From positions 1-42,732 of the forward strand of contig NZ_JAUKFY010000029.1 in the NCBI RefSeq assembly GCF_030489605.1: DNA of 42,732 bases, read 5' to 3'. Each line of letters starts with the position of its first letter. Positions within the stretch are counted from its first letter, which is position 1. The DNA is from Brevibacillus laterosporus (GTDB lineage: Bacteria > Bacillota > Bacilli > Brevibacillales > Brevibacillaceae). The notes under the pieces are model-generated. The model saw only the letters and a program-made list of their open reading frames with translations. It searched no databases and had not been told where the DNA came from. Position numbers and translations under genes: made by a program. Shown here piece after piece: positions 1 to 7,677 of the stretch.

Positions 1-28
1 AGGGACTCCGTGGTAAGGAGTCCCTTTC
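1..28 (-). terminator. Putative terminator of the AIM24 gene
   Basis: A 9-bp perfect inverted repeat (AGGGACTCC / GGAGTCCCT) with a 7-nt loop lies about 30 nt beyond the stop codon of the minus-strand gene at 55-777. On the minus strand the U-tract would fall before base 1, so it cannot be seen. On the plus strand the stem is followed by only TTCC. The stem is clear; its terminator role is inferred from position. Confidence 0.55.
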
Positions 29-54
29 CTGCGTTGGTTATATAACGACGGAAG

Positions 55-777
55 TTAATCTTTAAATAAATCTCCAATTCCGTTAATCATCCCGCCGTTA
101 CCGGACTTTCCCATGTTAGCTGCTATTTTACCTGCCAATCCGGCGATAGTCATGGTTTGTAGCCAAATTTTACCTGGACCACGCAAGGTTGTTAAAAATA
201 AACCTTCTCCGCCAAAAATGATATTTTTAATGCCTTTTACACGTTCGATGCTCATATCTACAGAGGATTCGTAGGCTGCGACATGGGCTGTGTCCACCTT
301 TATGACCTCTCCATGCTGCAGATTCATCTCAGCTACTTCGCCGTCCAGCTCTAAAAAGACCATTCCGCGACCGCTTAGACGCTGCATGATGAAGCCTTCG
401 CCACCAAAAAAGCCTGTGCCTAATTTCTTTTGGAAATGAATGGAGACGTCAATGTTTTCTGTTCCTACCAAAAAGGCATGCTTTTGGGCGATAATCTCGT
501 TTCCTGGATGAATTGTTACTGGAATTATTTTGCCGGGAGCTGCAGGTGCAAAGGCAATCATTCCTGGCGTATGTAAGGCTTCAAAAAATGTGAATGTTAA
601 TGATTCTCCAGCGAAGGCGCGCCCGAGAGATTTGAGCATGCCGCCTTTAAAGCTGGTGTCCATTTTTATATTTTCGCTCATCCAAATCATAGAACCCGAT
701 TCAGTAAACAGCCTCTCGCCGGGTTGCAAGTTGAATTGAAGAGCCTGCATGGTAGAACCCATAATATGATATTCCAT
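55..777 (-). CDS. AIM24 / TIGR00266-family protein
   Basis: This 240-residue protein looks like an AIM24-family (TIGR00266) beta-rich protein. The features that show it are the glycine-rich repeated hairpins, with FFGGEGFIMQRL near residues 123-134 and FGGEGLFLTTLRGPGKIWLQ near 189-208, and the early segment LQPGERLFTESGSMIWM. There is no signal peptide or membrane helix. The biochemical role of bacterial AIM24 proteins is not established; the yeast namesake is a mitochondrial protein. The start ATG at 777 is preceded on the minus strand by AAAGGTGG at a good distance. The gene is divergent from panE, alone on its strand, and ends before an inverted repeat at the window edge. Family assignment is fairly sure; function is unknown. 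Confidence 0.85.
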   Translation of the reverse strand: MEYHIMGSTMQALQFNLQPGERLFTESGSMIWMSENIKMDTSFKGGMLKSLGRAFAGESLTFTFFEALHTPGMIAFAPAAPGKIIPVTIHPGNEIIAQKHAFLVGTENIDVSIHFQKKLGTGFFGGEGFIMQRLSGRGMVFLELDGEVAEMNLQHGEVIKVDTAHVAAYESSVDMSIERVKGIKNIIFGGEGLFLTTLRGPGKIWLQTMTIAGLAGKIAANMGKSGNGGMINGIGDLFKD

Positions 778-808
778 ATGTTACCCACCTTTAGATGATT
801 TCAACGGG

Positions 809-814
809 ATTATA
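809..814 (-). promoter_or_regulatory. Putative -10 element for the AIM24 gene
   Basis: Read on the minus strand, a perfect TATAAT lies about 32 nt upstream of the ATG at 777. I found no good -35 hexamer at 16-18 nt (GGAATG, TGGAAT or GTGGAA at the possible spacings). The call therefore rests on the -10 and its position in the divergent intergenic region. Confidence 0.4.
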
Positions 815-877
815 AGGTAGTTTTCAGAAACATTCCACAAAAATTTTATCGAAGGCATTTTCCGCCCCGCGAATATT

Positions 878-886
878 TGTTATGCT
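878..886 (+). promoter_or_regulatory. Putative extended -10 promoter for panE
   Basis: TGT-TATGCT gives an extended -10 (TGn plus a 5/6 hexamer) about 38 nt upstream of the panE ATG. The -35 position (858-863, TTTTCC) is weak, which is common with extended -10 promoters. Confidence 0.4.
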
Positions 887-924
887 GATTATGTCTAACT
901 TCTTTGATAAAGGTTGGGAGTATT

Positions 925-1866
925 ATGAATATCGCAATCATTGGCGGCGGGTCTGTTGGATTATTGTTGGCTGCCAGATTGTGTCTAGCAGGTTCACAGG
1001 TGCAGGTAATCACACGTACGCGACAGCAAGCGGATGAACTAACAAAACACGGTCTACTATTGCACTCTTTACAAGGCGAACAGAAACGAATTCACATACA
1101 AGCCGTCTCGATGGAGGGTGACCTTCCGAAAGCTGATCTCTATGTGTTAGCGGTCAAACAGACAAGTCTTACTGAAGTATTGCCTGTTTTACGGAAACTT
1201 GATCCGAGTGCACGCGTCCTTGCTGTGCAAAACGGTATGGGTCACGACGATCATCTGAAGGAGGTGCTAGCTCTTAACCAGATTTATTTTGGTGTTCATA
1301 CGGAAGGGGCTCGACGACACTCTTACACGGAGGTGGAGCATACGGGTAAGGGGACTTGGCAGGTAGGTTCCATAATTGGACAAGAACAAAAGGCTCTTCC
1401 CTTAGATCCAGTAATCGAAGCGTTCCTGTCTGTGGGAGAGATAGCTGGGCTTACCATCAAGTATGTTTTTGACATTTATGGGGTGATGTGGCGAAAATTA
1501 ATGGCGAATGCTGTTATTAATCCACTGACCACTCTGTTTGAAATTCCGAACGGTGCGTTGCTTGAATCTGAAGAGACAATGGTTCTTATGAAAAGGCTAT
1601 TCGCAGAGGCAAAAGAAGTCGCATCCTTACATGGGCAAAAAATTGACGAATCAAGTTGGCAGGAAATTGTACAAATTTGCCGAAATACATCCAGAAATTA
1701 TTCTTCGATGCTACAGGACCTGCTGAACTGTCGTCCATTGGAGATTGAAGCAATCAATGGCTATATTGTAAAGCAAGGAAGAGAGCTTCAAATAGCAACA
1801 CCACACCAGGAGGCAGTATACAAAGCTACTCTCCTCAAAGCAGGCTTGATGGCCCAAAGGGGATAA
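925..1866 (+). CDS. panE: 2-dehydropantoate 2-reductase (PanE/ApbA family)
   Basis: Ketopantoate reductase reduces 2-dehydropantoate to pantoate with NADPH in pantothenate (coenzyme A) synthesis. The 313-residue protein opens with the Rossmann motif GGGSVG (residues 7-12). It has the family segment VQNGMG at 101-106 and the catalytic-lysine region MWRKLMANAVINPLT, with K191 and N195/N199, followed by the helical C-terminal domain. I chose the ATG at 925, which follows GGGAG with a 4-nt gap; an in-frame TTG at 904 would add seven residues that extend before the Rossmann strand. It is first of three genes (panE, DUF3397, XRE-cupin) packed with gaps under 20 nt. The same order (panE-like, DUF3397, bshC) is known upstream of mraZ in Bacillus. 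Whether this copy or a paralogue supplies pantoate cannot be told from sequence. Confidence 0.88.
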   Translation: MNIAIIGGGSVGLLLAARLCLAGSQVQVITRTRQQADELTKHGLLLHSLQGEQKRIHIQAVSMEGDLPKADLYVLAVKQTSLTEVLPVLRKLDPSARVLAVQNGMGHDDHLKEVLALNQIYFGVHTEGARRHSYTEVEHTGKGTWQVGSIIGQEQKALPLDPVIEAFLSVGEIAGLTIKYVFDIYGVMWRKLMANAVINPLTTLFEIPNGALLESEETMVLMKRLFAEAKEVASLHGQKIDESSWQEIVQICRNTSRNYSSMLQDLLNCRPLEIEAINGYIVKQGRELQIATPHQEAVYKATLLKAGLMAQRG

Positions 1867-1871
1867 GTCCA

Positions 1872-2282
1872 TTGCTCTTTCTCTTTAAAAATTTTTGGGG
1901 TGTAGTAACAATTTTTCCTTTCGTAGCTTTCATAATCACGTTCTTCACAGTATTTTTTTGGAAAAAACAGCAAAAAAAAGCTGTTGTTTGGTCTGTGAAT
2001 ATTACGAATATTTTTTTAGCTATTTCGGTCGCTCAGATCTATAAAGAGTTATGGCCTGAAGCGGTTTCTGCTTGGATACTAATTCTATTGTTTCTTCTTG
2101 GCTTGGCAGGAATGCTGTTCTATCTACAAATGAAGGTGCGCGGAAGGGTGTCGTGGAAAAAAATAGGTTCTGCTACCTGGCGAATTTCCTTTATTTTGTT
2201 CATGTTTACCTATTTCTGTCTTTTTTCAACCGGCATCTATAAAACGATGGAGGCCGCGCATGTTGGTTTGTCTATCATGTAA
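1872..2282 (+). CDS. DUF3397-family integral membrane protein
   Basis: This 136-residue protein has about four hydrophobic helices, roughly at residues 8-28, 37-57, 67-85 and 105-130, separated by short basic loops (WKKQQKKA, KVRGRVSWKK). That layout and its place between a ketopantoate reductase and bshC match the DUF3397 family, whose function is unknown. The start is TTG at 1872, supported by AAAGGGGA ending about 8 nt upstream inside the end of panE. It begins only 5 nt after the panE stop, so the two are probably co-transcribed and perhaps translationally coupled. Confidence 0.75.
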   Translation: MLFLFKNFWGVVTIFPFVAFIITFFTVFFWKKQQKKAVVWSVNITNIFLAISVAQIYKELWPEAVSAWILILLFLLGLAGMLFYLQMKVRGRVSWKKIGSATWRISFILFMFTYFCLFSTGIYKTMEAAHVGLSIM

Positions 2283-2300
2283 CGAAGGTTGGTGCATAGG

Positions 2301-2858
2301 ATGACGTTACCCATAGAGCTAATTGGAAACAAAATTAGGGCCGTTCGTAAGGAAAAAGGATATACCTTGGAAGTTATGGCCTCAAAAACTGGTTTAAGCA
2401 AAGGCTTATTAAGTCAAGTAGAAAGAGGAATCTCTCAACCATCTTTGGAATCTTTATGGCGCATTACCAAAGCGCTTGAAGCACCGCTGATTCACTTTTT
2501 TGAGGATGTGGAGCAAAGTCATATTCATGTGGTGCGTAAGGATAAGCGCAGACTTATGGTGTTTCCTGATTCCACTGGTACGTATTCGTTGTTATCAGGA
2601 GGCGGCGCTTCCAAGCTCGCTGTCATGGAGGTGCGGCTGCAGCCCGGTGAGCAGGCGAAGGATGTGTTTGTCTCTCATGAGGGAGAAGAGTGTCTTGTCG
2701 TAATCGAGGGTCAGTTGCAGGTCAAATTGACAGAGGATGAGTATCAATTAGAAACAGGCGACAGCATCTATTTTGACAAGGCACAATTGCATACGGTTTC
2801 TAACGTGAGTGATGGGCTAACCGTTGCAATTTGGTCCGTCTCTTCGCCTCGGTTTTAA
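2301..2858 (+). CDS. XRE-family regulator with C-terminal cupin domain
   Basis: This is a 185-residue DNA-binding regulator. Residues about 8-60 form a Cro/CI-type helix-turn-helix (IRAVRKEKGYTLEVMASKTG, then LSQVERGISQPSLESLWRI), and residues about 105-180 form a small beta-barrel cupin (HEGEECLVVIEGQLQVKL, then GDSIYFDKAQLHTVSN). Regulators of this build (PuuR/SutR-like) usually sense a small ligand in the cupin pocket; the ligand here is unknown. ATG at 2301 is preceded by GAAGG 12 nt upstream. In-frame GTG 2292 and TTG 2289 lie closer to that site, so the start is uncertain by three or four codons. It is the last gene of the panE transcription unit and is followed by a terminator. Confidence 0.85.
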   Translation: MTLPIELIGNKIRAVRKEKGYTLEVMASKTGLSKGLLSQVERGISQPSLESLWRITKALEAPLIHFFEDVEQSHIHVVRKDKRRLMVFPDSTGTYSLLSGGGASKLAVMEVRLQPGEQAKDVFVSHEGEECLVVIEGQLQVKLTEDEYQLETGDSIYFDKAQLHTVSNVSDGLTVAIWSVSSPRF

Positions 2859-2883
2859 AAATGGATGATAAAAAATAAACTTG

Positions 2884-2914
2884 CAGGACACTTCACGGGA
2901 GGGGTCCTGTTTTT
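2884..2914 (+). terminator. Intrinsic terminator after the XRE-cupin gene
   Basis: CAGGAC at 2884-2889 pairs with GTCCTG at 2904-2909, followed directly by TTTTT. The loop is long (14 nt) and may pair partly. It sits 25 nt after the XRE-cupin stop and just before the bshC promoter. Confidence 0.7.
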
Positions 2915-2930
2915 CGTGCTTGCCCGCCCG

Positions 2931-2946
2931 TGCTATAATTTATAAT
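2931..2946 (+). promoter_or_regulatory. Putative bshC promoter (extended -10)
   Basis: TGC-TATAAT at 2931-2939 is a consensus extended -10, with a second TATAAT at 2941-2946. The -35 position falls in the T-run of the preceding terminator (TTTTCG, 17 nt upstream) and is weak. The element lies about 35 nt before the bshC ATG. Confidence 0.6.
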
Positions 2947-2977
2947 AACAATTTGAAAGGGCGAAAGTAGGAGACGA

Positions 2978-4603
2978 ATGAAAACGATAAAATGTTATGT
3001 ACCAACAGCAAATTCATTTCAAAACGATTTTCTAAAGGAAAGCCCCAAAGCTCTCTCCTTTTTTACATATGCTCCCTATGATCCTCAATCGTATGTTTCC
3101 CGCATGCATTATGTGTCTAAAAAACGCTATCCGCATCGCAATCTCTTGGCAGATGCTCTCTATTCCTATAACAAAGAGATTAGAAATCATGAGGTAGCTT
3201 TGCAAATGATAGAGAAGCTTCGTGAACACGATTCCTTAGTCGTGGTAGCTGGACAACAAGCCGGGCTGCTTACCGGGCCTCTTTATACCATTTATAAAGC
3301 AATTGACGTGATTCAATTAGCAAAGCAGAAGTCAGCGCAATTGGGGGTATCGGTGATCCCGGTGTTCTGGATTGCTGGAGAAGACCATGATTGGGAAGAA
3401 ATCAATCATTTTTATCAACTGACGCAAAAGAAGGAGCTTCGCAAAGTAAAAATAAAGGCAAAGCATATCAAGAAGCACTCCGCTACAGATATGAAAGTGG
3501 AACAAGCAGATATGCTGCGAGTCATTGAGAATTTCTTTGCAGAAGAGGCAGAGACAGACTATAGCGAGACAATCCGATGTTGTTTAGAAGAGACCGCGCA
3601 ACGCTCGCATACATTAGTGGACTGGTTTGCACAATTGATGGCGCGGCTGTTTGGTGCACATGGATTGGTATTCATTGAATCCTCCTTACCTACTGTCCGT
3701 CAGCTTGAGCAGCCTGTTTTTGAACGAATCATTCGAGAAAATCAGGAATTGAATGAGGCATTGCTACAGGCGCAGGCAGACCTGAAAGAGTCCGGTTATC
3801 CTGAACAACTGGACATTCACCCACAGCAGGCGAATTTCTTTTTCTATGAACAAAAGGAGCGCTTGTTAATGGAGCGGGTCGAAGGCGGGTTTCAGAGCAA
3901 GGATGGGGGCAAGGTTTATACACAAGCAGAATTGCTGGCTATTTTACACGTCTCCCCAGAACGCTTTAGCGCCAATGTAGTGACACGTCCCTTGATGCAG
4001 GAGCATTTACTGCCGACCTTGGCTTTTGTAGGAGGCCCTGGGGAAGTGGCTTATTGGGCATACTTTAAAAAATACTTTGCTGCATTTGGCTATGAGCTAC
4101 CGATTGTCTTGAAACGAACTTCGATCACGTTGATGGAGGGGGCTTTAGAGAAAATCAGAGAGCAAAAGCAGATTAGCTATGAGACGTTGCTTAGCGGATT
4201 TGCGGATTGGAAAGAGAAGTGGCTGCAATCACTGGATGATCGCGGGTTTGCTCAGCGCTTTGAGCAGAAGAAACAAGAACTTGAAATGCGCTATCGTGAC
4301 CTGCTGAAAGATGTAATCGCATATGATAAGGGTTTAGCTCAATTGGCTCAAAAAAATGTAGAACGGCTGGTGCAGGATGTTACCTTTATGCAAAGCCGCA
4401 CGGAAGAAGCCGTTCTTCGAAAACATCAAGTGGAAGTGGAGCGAATAGTGCGTCTGGAGCAATCGATCGCACCGCAGGGTAGCTGGCAGGAACGGGTATA
4501 TCCTATTTTTACGTACCTGAATCGTTTTGGCCCAGATTTAGTGGATCGATTGCTGAATGCGGACTTCGAGCGTGACGGGTCCCATCAAGTTGTCTATTTA
4601 TAA
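2978..4603 (+). CDS. bshC: Bacillithiol biosynthesis cysteine-adding enzyme BshC
   Basis: BshC performs the last step of bacillithiol synthesis, adding cysteine to glucosaminyl malate. The 541-residue length fits the family (about 540). Typical segments are VVVAGQQAGLLTGPLYTIYK (residues about 88-107), IPVFWIAGEDHDWEEINHF (about 127-145), and the Rossmann-like part with FVGGPGEVAYWAYFKKYF (about 350-367). A long charged helical region at about 385-500 corresponds to the coiled coil that mediates dimerisation. ATG at 2978 follows AGGAG at good spacing. It has its own promoter and is closed by a strong terminator, so it is monocistronic here. In many Bacillus species bshC directly precedes mraZ; here about 3 kb holding three genes lies between them. 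Confidence 0.95.
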   Translation: MKTIKCYVPTANSFQNDFLKESPKALSFFTYAPYDPQSYVSRMHYVSKKRYPHRNLLADALYSYNKEIRNHEVALQMIEKLREHDSLVVVAGQQAGLLTGPLYTIYKAIDVIQLAKQKSAQLGVSVIPVFWIAGEDHDWEEINHFYQLTQKKELRKVKIKAKHIKKHSATDMKVEQADMLRVIENFFAEEAETDYSETIRCCLEETAQRSHTLVDWFAQLMARLFGAHGLVFIESSLPTVRQLEQPVFERIIRENQELNEALLQAQADLKESGYPEQLDIHPQQANFFFYEQKERLLMERVEGGFQSKDGGKVYTQAELLAILHVSPERFSANVVTRPLMQEHLLPTLAFVGGPGEVAYWAYFKKYFAAFGYELPIVLKRTSITLMEGALEKIREQKQISYETLLSGFADWKEKWLQSLDDRGFAQRFEQKKQELEMRYRDLLKDVIAYDKGLAQLAQKNVERLVQDVTFMQSRTEEAVLRKHQVEVERIVRLEQSIAPQGSWQERVYPIFTYLNRFGPDLVDRLLNADFERDGSHQVVYL

Positions 4604-4623
4604 CTATGATCTATGAAATAGAA

Positions 4624-4658
4624 AAAAACAGCGTTCTAGCATATAGGGCGCTGTTTTT
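4624..4658 (+). terminator. Intrinsic terminator after bshC
   Basis: AAAAACAGCG at 4624-4633 and CGCTGTTTTT at 4649-4658 form a 10-bp perfect stem with a 15-nt loop. The A-run and T-run sit at the base, so it could work in both directions. Confidence 0.85.
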
Positions 4659-4689
4659 GTTATAAAAACGGATATCCTGGATTCTGCGC

Positions 4690-4719
4690 TTGCAAACAAG
4701 GTAGGCTGTGTTGTAGAAT
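4690..4719 (+). promoter_or_regulatory. Putative sigma-A promoter of the 83-residue gene
   Basis: TTGCAA (4690-4695) and TAGAAT (4714-4719) are separated by 18 nt, and the -10 is about 35 nt before the ATG at 4754. The match is 4/6 in the -35 and 5/6 in the -10. Confidence 0.5.
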
Positions 4720-4753
4720 CACCCCAAATCTATCGCTTGTCCGGGAGGTAAGT

Positions 4754-5005
4754 ATGAAAGTAGTGTTGCATCAAATTGCAAATAAAGTAGGATTGCGTGA
4801 AACTCAACTAGCAGAGGCCATCTATAATGGAGATGTCACAGGCGAAGTCCCTGACCAAAACCCATATTCAAAACTGGCCTGGGTTGATCTTTTATCGTTG
4901 CAGAATTATATGGAGTGGTTATACGAACAAGATAAGATAACGGAGCAGAAATTTTTAAAAGGCGTTCGTCATATTGATCTAATGAAGCAGAAGCTATTCA
5001 AGTGA
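4754..5005 (+). CDS. Hypothetical 83-residue protein, HTH-like N-terminus
   Basis: I do not recognise this protein. It is 83 residues, soluble and without cysteine. Residues 5-28 (LHQIANKVGLRETQLAEAIY and the following NGDV) read like the helix-turn-helix start of a small DNA-binding or excisionase-like fold. A basic helical end follows (KFLKGVRHIDLMKQKLFK). It is very likely a real gene: ATG at 4754 has a near-ideal GGGAGG site 5 nt upstream, and a promoter-like pair lies before it. The 99-nt gap to the YheC/YheD-type gene contains a small hairpin (GATAGG/CCTATC at 5022-5042) without a T-run, so read-through is possible. The DNA-binding idea is only a resemblance by eye. Confidence 0.7.
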   Translation: MKVVLHQIANKVGLRETQLAEAIYNGDVTGEVPDQNPYSKLAWVDLLSLQNYMEWLYEQDKITEQKFLKGVRHIDLMKQKLFK

Positions 5006-5104
5006 CCTCCACAAATAAATGGATAGGCTGTGCGAACCTATCGTATATTACATCATACACTGCCATTATAACCTGCAAAACCTGCAAAAGAGGTGTAACT
5101 GACA

Positions 5105-6211
5105 GTGCAGAAGAAACGAATCGGAATTTTAACGTATAGAAATGGTAAACGCTTTGGTGAACCGTTATTTTTTCGTCATTTGCTAACAGAGGGAGAAAAG
5201 CTTGGAGCGACTGTGTTTTTGTTTTCACCAAATGATGTATTTGAATCAAAACGCCAAATCAAAGGATTCGTTCCTGGACCTGATAAGACTTGGAAAAGTA
5301 AAATGTTTGATTGGCCTGATATCGTAATCGACCGCTACCGGTATTATCCGAAGCCTCAGCATAAGGACTATCTTGCTTTCCGCAAACGTCCGTTGTTTAC
5401 CTATGCCAATAGTCGGTTCAGTTCCAAGTGGAATGTATATCAGGTGTTAAATCAGCAGCCCTCTATGCAGCCATGGTTGCCGGAGACGTTTGCCTATGAC
5501 AAGGAAGTATTGAGCAACATGCTGCAAAAGTACCCGCTGATTTATGTAAAGCCAGCTCAGGGAACGGCGGGTCGCAGTATCCTGCGTATCAAAAAGACCT
5601 CTTCCGGTTATGATTTATTGGGAAGAGGACTGCATCTAAATAAGGTGAGTCACAAGGTAAAGACTCGGGCTGAACTTCATCATTATGTAAAGGAATGGGT
5701 AAAAACAGAGAGACTGGGCGAAGAGATTTTTCTTATTCAACAAGGTCTGCAGCTTGACTTGATACCAGGTCGAACCGTTGACACCCGCATTCTTATTCAA
5801 AAGACGGAATCAGGAGAGTGGGAAGTAACAGGTCTTGGCATGCGCATAGGCGGAGTGAAAAGCTCTACCTCAAATCTACATGGGGGAGGGCTAGCAAAAG
5901 ATGCGCGAAAAGTGCTTACGGACTGTTTTGGTGAATCTATGGCAACCAAGATTATACACAACTGTTACTCGCTCGCCCATCAAACAGCTGAAGCGGTGGA
6001 ATCTTACTATGGACGCATGGTTGAATTGGGATTAGATGTAGGAATTGATGTATCAGGTCGACCTTATTTAATTGAAATTAATCCGAAGCCTGGACGCGAC
6101 ATTTTCCGAAAATTGAAACGAAACAATGTCTATCGGAAGGCAGTAATTCGTCCTATTCAATATGCGCTGTATTTACTGAAAGAACAACAAATATTGGAGT
6201 CTGGATCATAG
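5105..6211 (+). CDS. YheC/YheD-family ATP-grasp protein (spore coat associated)
   Basis: This 368-residue protein belongs to the YheC/YheD family, ATP-grasp-fold proteins that in B. subtilis are associated with the endospore coat. The N-terminal part (IGILTYRNGKRFGEPLFFRH, residues about 6-25) is a pre-ATP-grasp domain. The ATP-grasp part shows the lysine strand LIYVKPAQGTAGRSI near 145-159. The C-terminal metal/phosphate segment is LGLDVGIDVSGRPYLIEINP, ending about residue 336, followed by KPGRD. The substrate is unknown. The start is GTG at 5105, with AAGAGGTG about 9 nt upstream; no ATG is near. Expression during sporulation is likely by family, but I see no sporulation-sigma promoter. 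It stands before the adenosylhomocysteinase-like gene with a 112-nt gap. Confidence 0.85.
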   Translation: MQKKRIGILTYRNGKRFGEPLFFRHLLTEGEKLGATVFLFSPNDVFESKRQIKGFVPGPDKTWKSKMFDWPDIVIDRYRYYPKPQHKDYLAFRKRPLFTYANSRFSSKWNVYQVLNQQPSMQPWLPETFAYDKEVLSNMLQKYPLIYVKPAQGTAGRSILRIKKTSSGYDLLGRGLHLNKVSHKVKTRAELHHYVKEWVKTERLGEEIFLIQQGLQLDLIPGRTVDTRILIQKTESGEWEVTGLGMRIGGVKSSTSNLHGGGLAKDARKVLTDCFGESMATKIIHNCYSLAHQTAEAVESYYGRMVELGLDVGIDVSGRPYLIEINPKPGRDIFRKLKRNNVYRKAVIRPIQYALYLLKEQQILESGS

Positions 6212-6268
6212 AGTATGGTAAACTGCACAAAAATTCAGCATAAAAAGGTGATGTAATTCCTACCTATG

Positions 6269-6277
6269 TGGTATGAT
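6269..6277 (+). promoter_or_regulatory. Putative extended -10 promoter for the adenosylhomocysteinase-like gene
   Basis: TGG-TATGAT at 6269-6277 is an extended -10 lying about 46 nt before the ATG at 6324. The -35 position (TGATGT at 6249-6254) is poor, so confidence is limited. Confidence 0.4.
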
Positions 6278-6323
6278 ATAAAAGAAGACGGGTTCACATT
6301 TACAGAAGGAGGGTTTTTAGCAA

Positions 6324-7583
6324 ATGACAATGGTTCAAGAAAGCATCGTAAAAGACATGGCCCTGGCACCTAACGGCCATTTAAAGATTGATTGGGTAAA
6401 GGAACATATGCCGGTGTTAAACCGAATTAGAGAACGCTTTGAACAGGAAAAACCATTCGCTGGTAAAAAAGTGGCAATCTCCCTTCATTTGGAAGCGAAA
6501 ACAGCTTATCTGGCAAAAGTGATTCAAGCAGGCGGTGCTGAAGTTACGATTACCGGATCTAATCCTTTGTCAACACAAGATGATGTATGCGCTGCTTTGG
6601 TGGAAGATGGTATCCGCGTATTTGCTAAATACAATCCATCCGAAGAAGAGTATAAAGAACTTCTCATTAAAACGCTGGAAACTCGTCCTGATTTTCTAAT
6701 TGACGACGGTGGGGACCTTGTAACACTTTTACATGGAGAGCGCCGTGATCTATTAGAGAATGTAAAAGGTGGAGCGGAAGAAACCACTACTGGTATTCTG
6801 CGCTTGCGTGCTCTTGAAAAAGAAGGGAAGCTTGAATTCCCGATGGTAGCTGTTAACGATGCTTATTGCAAGTATCTGTTTGACAATCGTTATGGTACAG
6901 GTCAATCCGTATTTGATGGAATCAATCGTACAACAAACCTGGTTGTCGCTGGTAAAACTGTAGTCGTAGCGGGCTATGGCTGGTGCGGTAAGGGTGTAGC
7001 GATGCGCGCAAAAGGTTTGGGTGCAAAGGTTATCGTGACAGAAATTGACGCAATTAAAGCTGTAGAAGCATACATGGACGGCTTTGAAGTAATGTCGATG
7101 GATGAGGCAGCTAAGCTTGGTGATTATTTCGTTACAGTAACGGGTAATCGCGACATTATCCGCAAAGCTCACTTTGAAAGCATGAAGGATGGAGCTATTT
7201 TATCTAATGCTGGCCACTTTGATGTCGAAGTGAACAAAGTAGAGCTAAACGATATATCGACAAGCAAACGTGTTGTGCGTAAAGACATCGAAGAATTTGT
7301 CCTGCAAAATGGGCGTAAAATCTATCTGTTAGCGGAAGGCCGTCTTGTGAACCTGGCTGCAGGTGATGGACATCCTGCTGAAATTATGGATATGACCTTT
7401 GCTTTGCAGGCAGTAGGACTTGAATATGTTAGCAAGAACTATGAGGCAATCGGTAAAAAGGTATTAAACGTACCGTATGAGCTAGATGAAACAGTGGCTC
7501 GCTATAAATTGGAAGCGCTTGGAAAGAATATCGACAAATTAACGCCAGAGCAAAAAGAATACCTAGAAAGCTGGGTCGAATAG
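6324..7583 (+). CDS. ahcY: Adenosylhomocysteinase-family hydrolase, HxExK subtype
   Basis: The family hydrolyses S-adenosylhomocysteine (or S-inosylhomocysteine) to homocysteine, using bound NAD, in the activated-methyl cycle. In this 419-residue protein I see IDDGGD (126-131), GGAEETTTG (149-157), K183 and D187 in VNDAYCKYLFDN, the NAD motif GYGWCGKG (217-224), NAGH (295-298) and LAAGDGHP (344-351). Two traits set it apart from the classical enzyme. The substrate-binding motif at 55-59 is HLEAK (HxExK) instead of HxTxQ. The C-terminus lacks the classical Lys/Tyr tail and ends in LTPEQKEYLESWVE. YGTGQS replaces YGCRES. These are traits I associate with archaeal and Thermotoga-type enzymes, some of which prefer S-inosylhomocysteine. 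ATG 6324 follows AGAAGGAGGG. The gene is closed by a strong terminator. Confidence 0.9.
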   Translation: MTMVQESIVKDMALAPNGHLKIDWVKEHMPVLNRIRERFEQEKPFAGKKVAISLHLEAKTAYLAKVIQAGGAEVTITGSNPLSTQDDVCAALVEDGIRVFAKYNPSEEEYKELLIKTLETRPDFLIDDGGDLVTLLHGERRDLLENVKGGAEETTTGILRLRALEKEGKLEFPMVAVNDAYCKYLFDNRYGTGQSVFDGINRTTNLVVAGKTVVVAGYGWCGKGVAMRAKGLGAKVIVTEIDAIKAVEAYMDGFEVMSMDEAAKLGDYFVTVTGNRDIIRKAHFESMKDGAILSNAGHFDVEVNKVELNDISTSKRVVRKDIEEFVLQNGRKIYLLAEGRLVNLAAGDGHPAEIMDMTFALQAVGLEYVSKNYEAIGKKVLNVPYELDETVARYKLEALGKNIDKLTPEQKEYLESWVE

Positions 7584-7621
7584 GTAAGAAATTCGCTGGG
7601 ATATGGCATCAAAAAATGAAG

Positions 7622-7655
7622 AAAAAAACCTGCTGACAAACGGCAGGTTTTTTTT
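7622..7655 (+). terminator. Intrinsic terminator after the adenosylhomocysteinase-like gene
   Basis: An A-run plus CCTGC (7622-7633) pairs with GCAGG plus an 8-T run (7643-7655). The loop is 9 nt. The loop also contains the -35 of the mraZ promoter (see 7633-7662). Confidence 0.9.
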
Positions 7656-7662
7656 CTATAAT
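7633..7662 (+). promoter_or_regulatory. mraZ promoter (sigma-A type) embedded in the preceding terminator
   Basis: CTGACA (7633-7638, 5/6) and TATAAT (7657-7662, 6/6) are separated by 18 nt. The -35 lies in the loop side of the upstream terminator and the -10 begins 2 nt after its T-run. The expected start of transcription is near 7669, just before the MraZ boxes. Confidence 0.75.
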
Positions 7663-7677
7663 AAGAAGAGGCAAGAA

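Noticed and set aside
809-850. ECF sigma-W-like promoter on the minus strand (TGAAAA ... CGTT) before the AIM24 gene
   Set aside because: The spacer is 14 nt rather than 16 and both boxes have mismatches; the TATAAT reading is simpler.
5022-5042. Hairpin GATAGG/CCTATC after the 83-residue gene as terminator
   Set aside because: Six-bp stem with no T-run after it; more likely chance.
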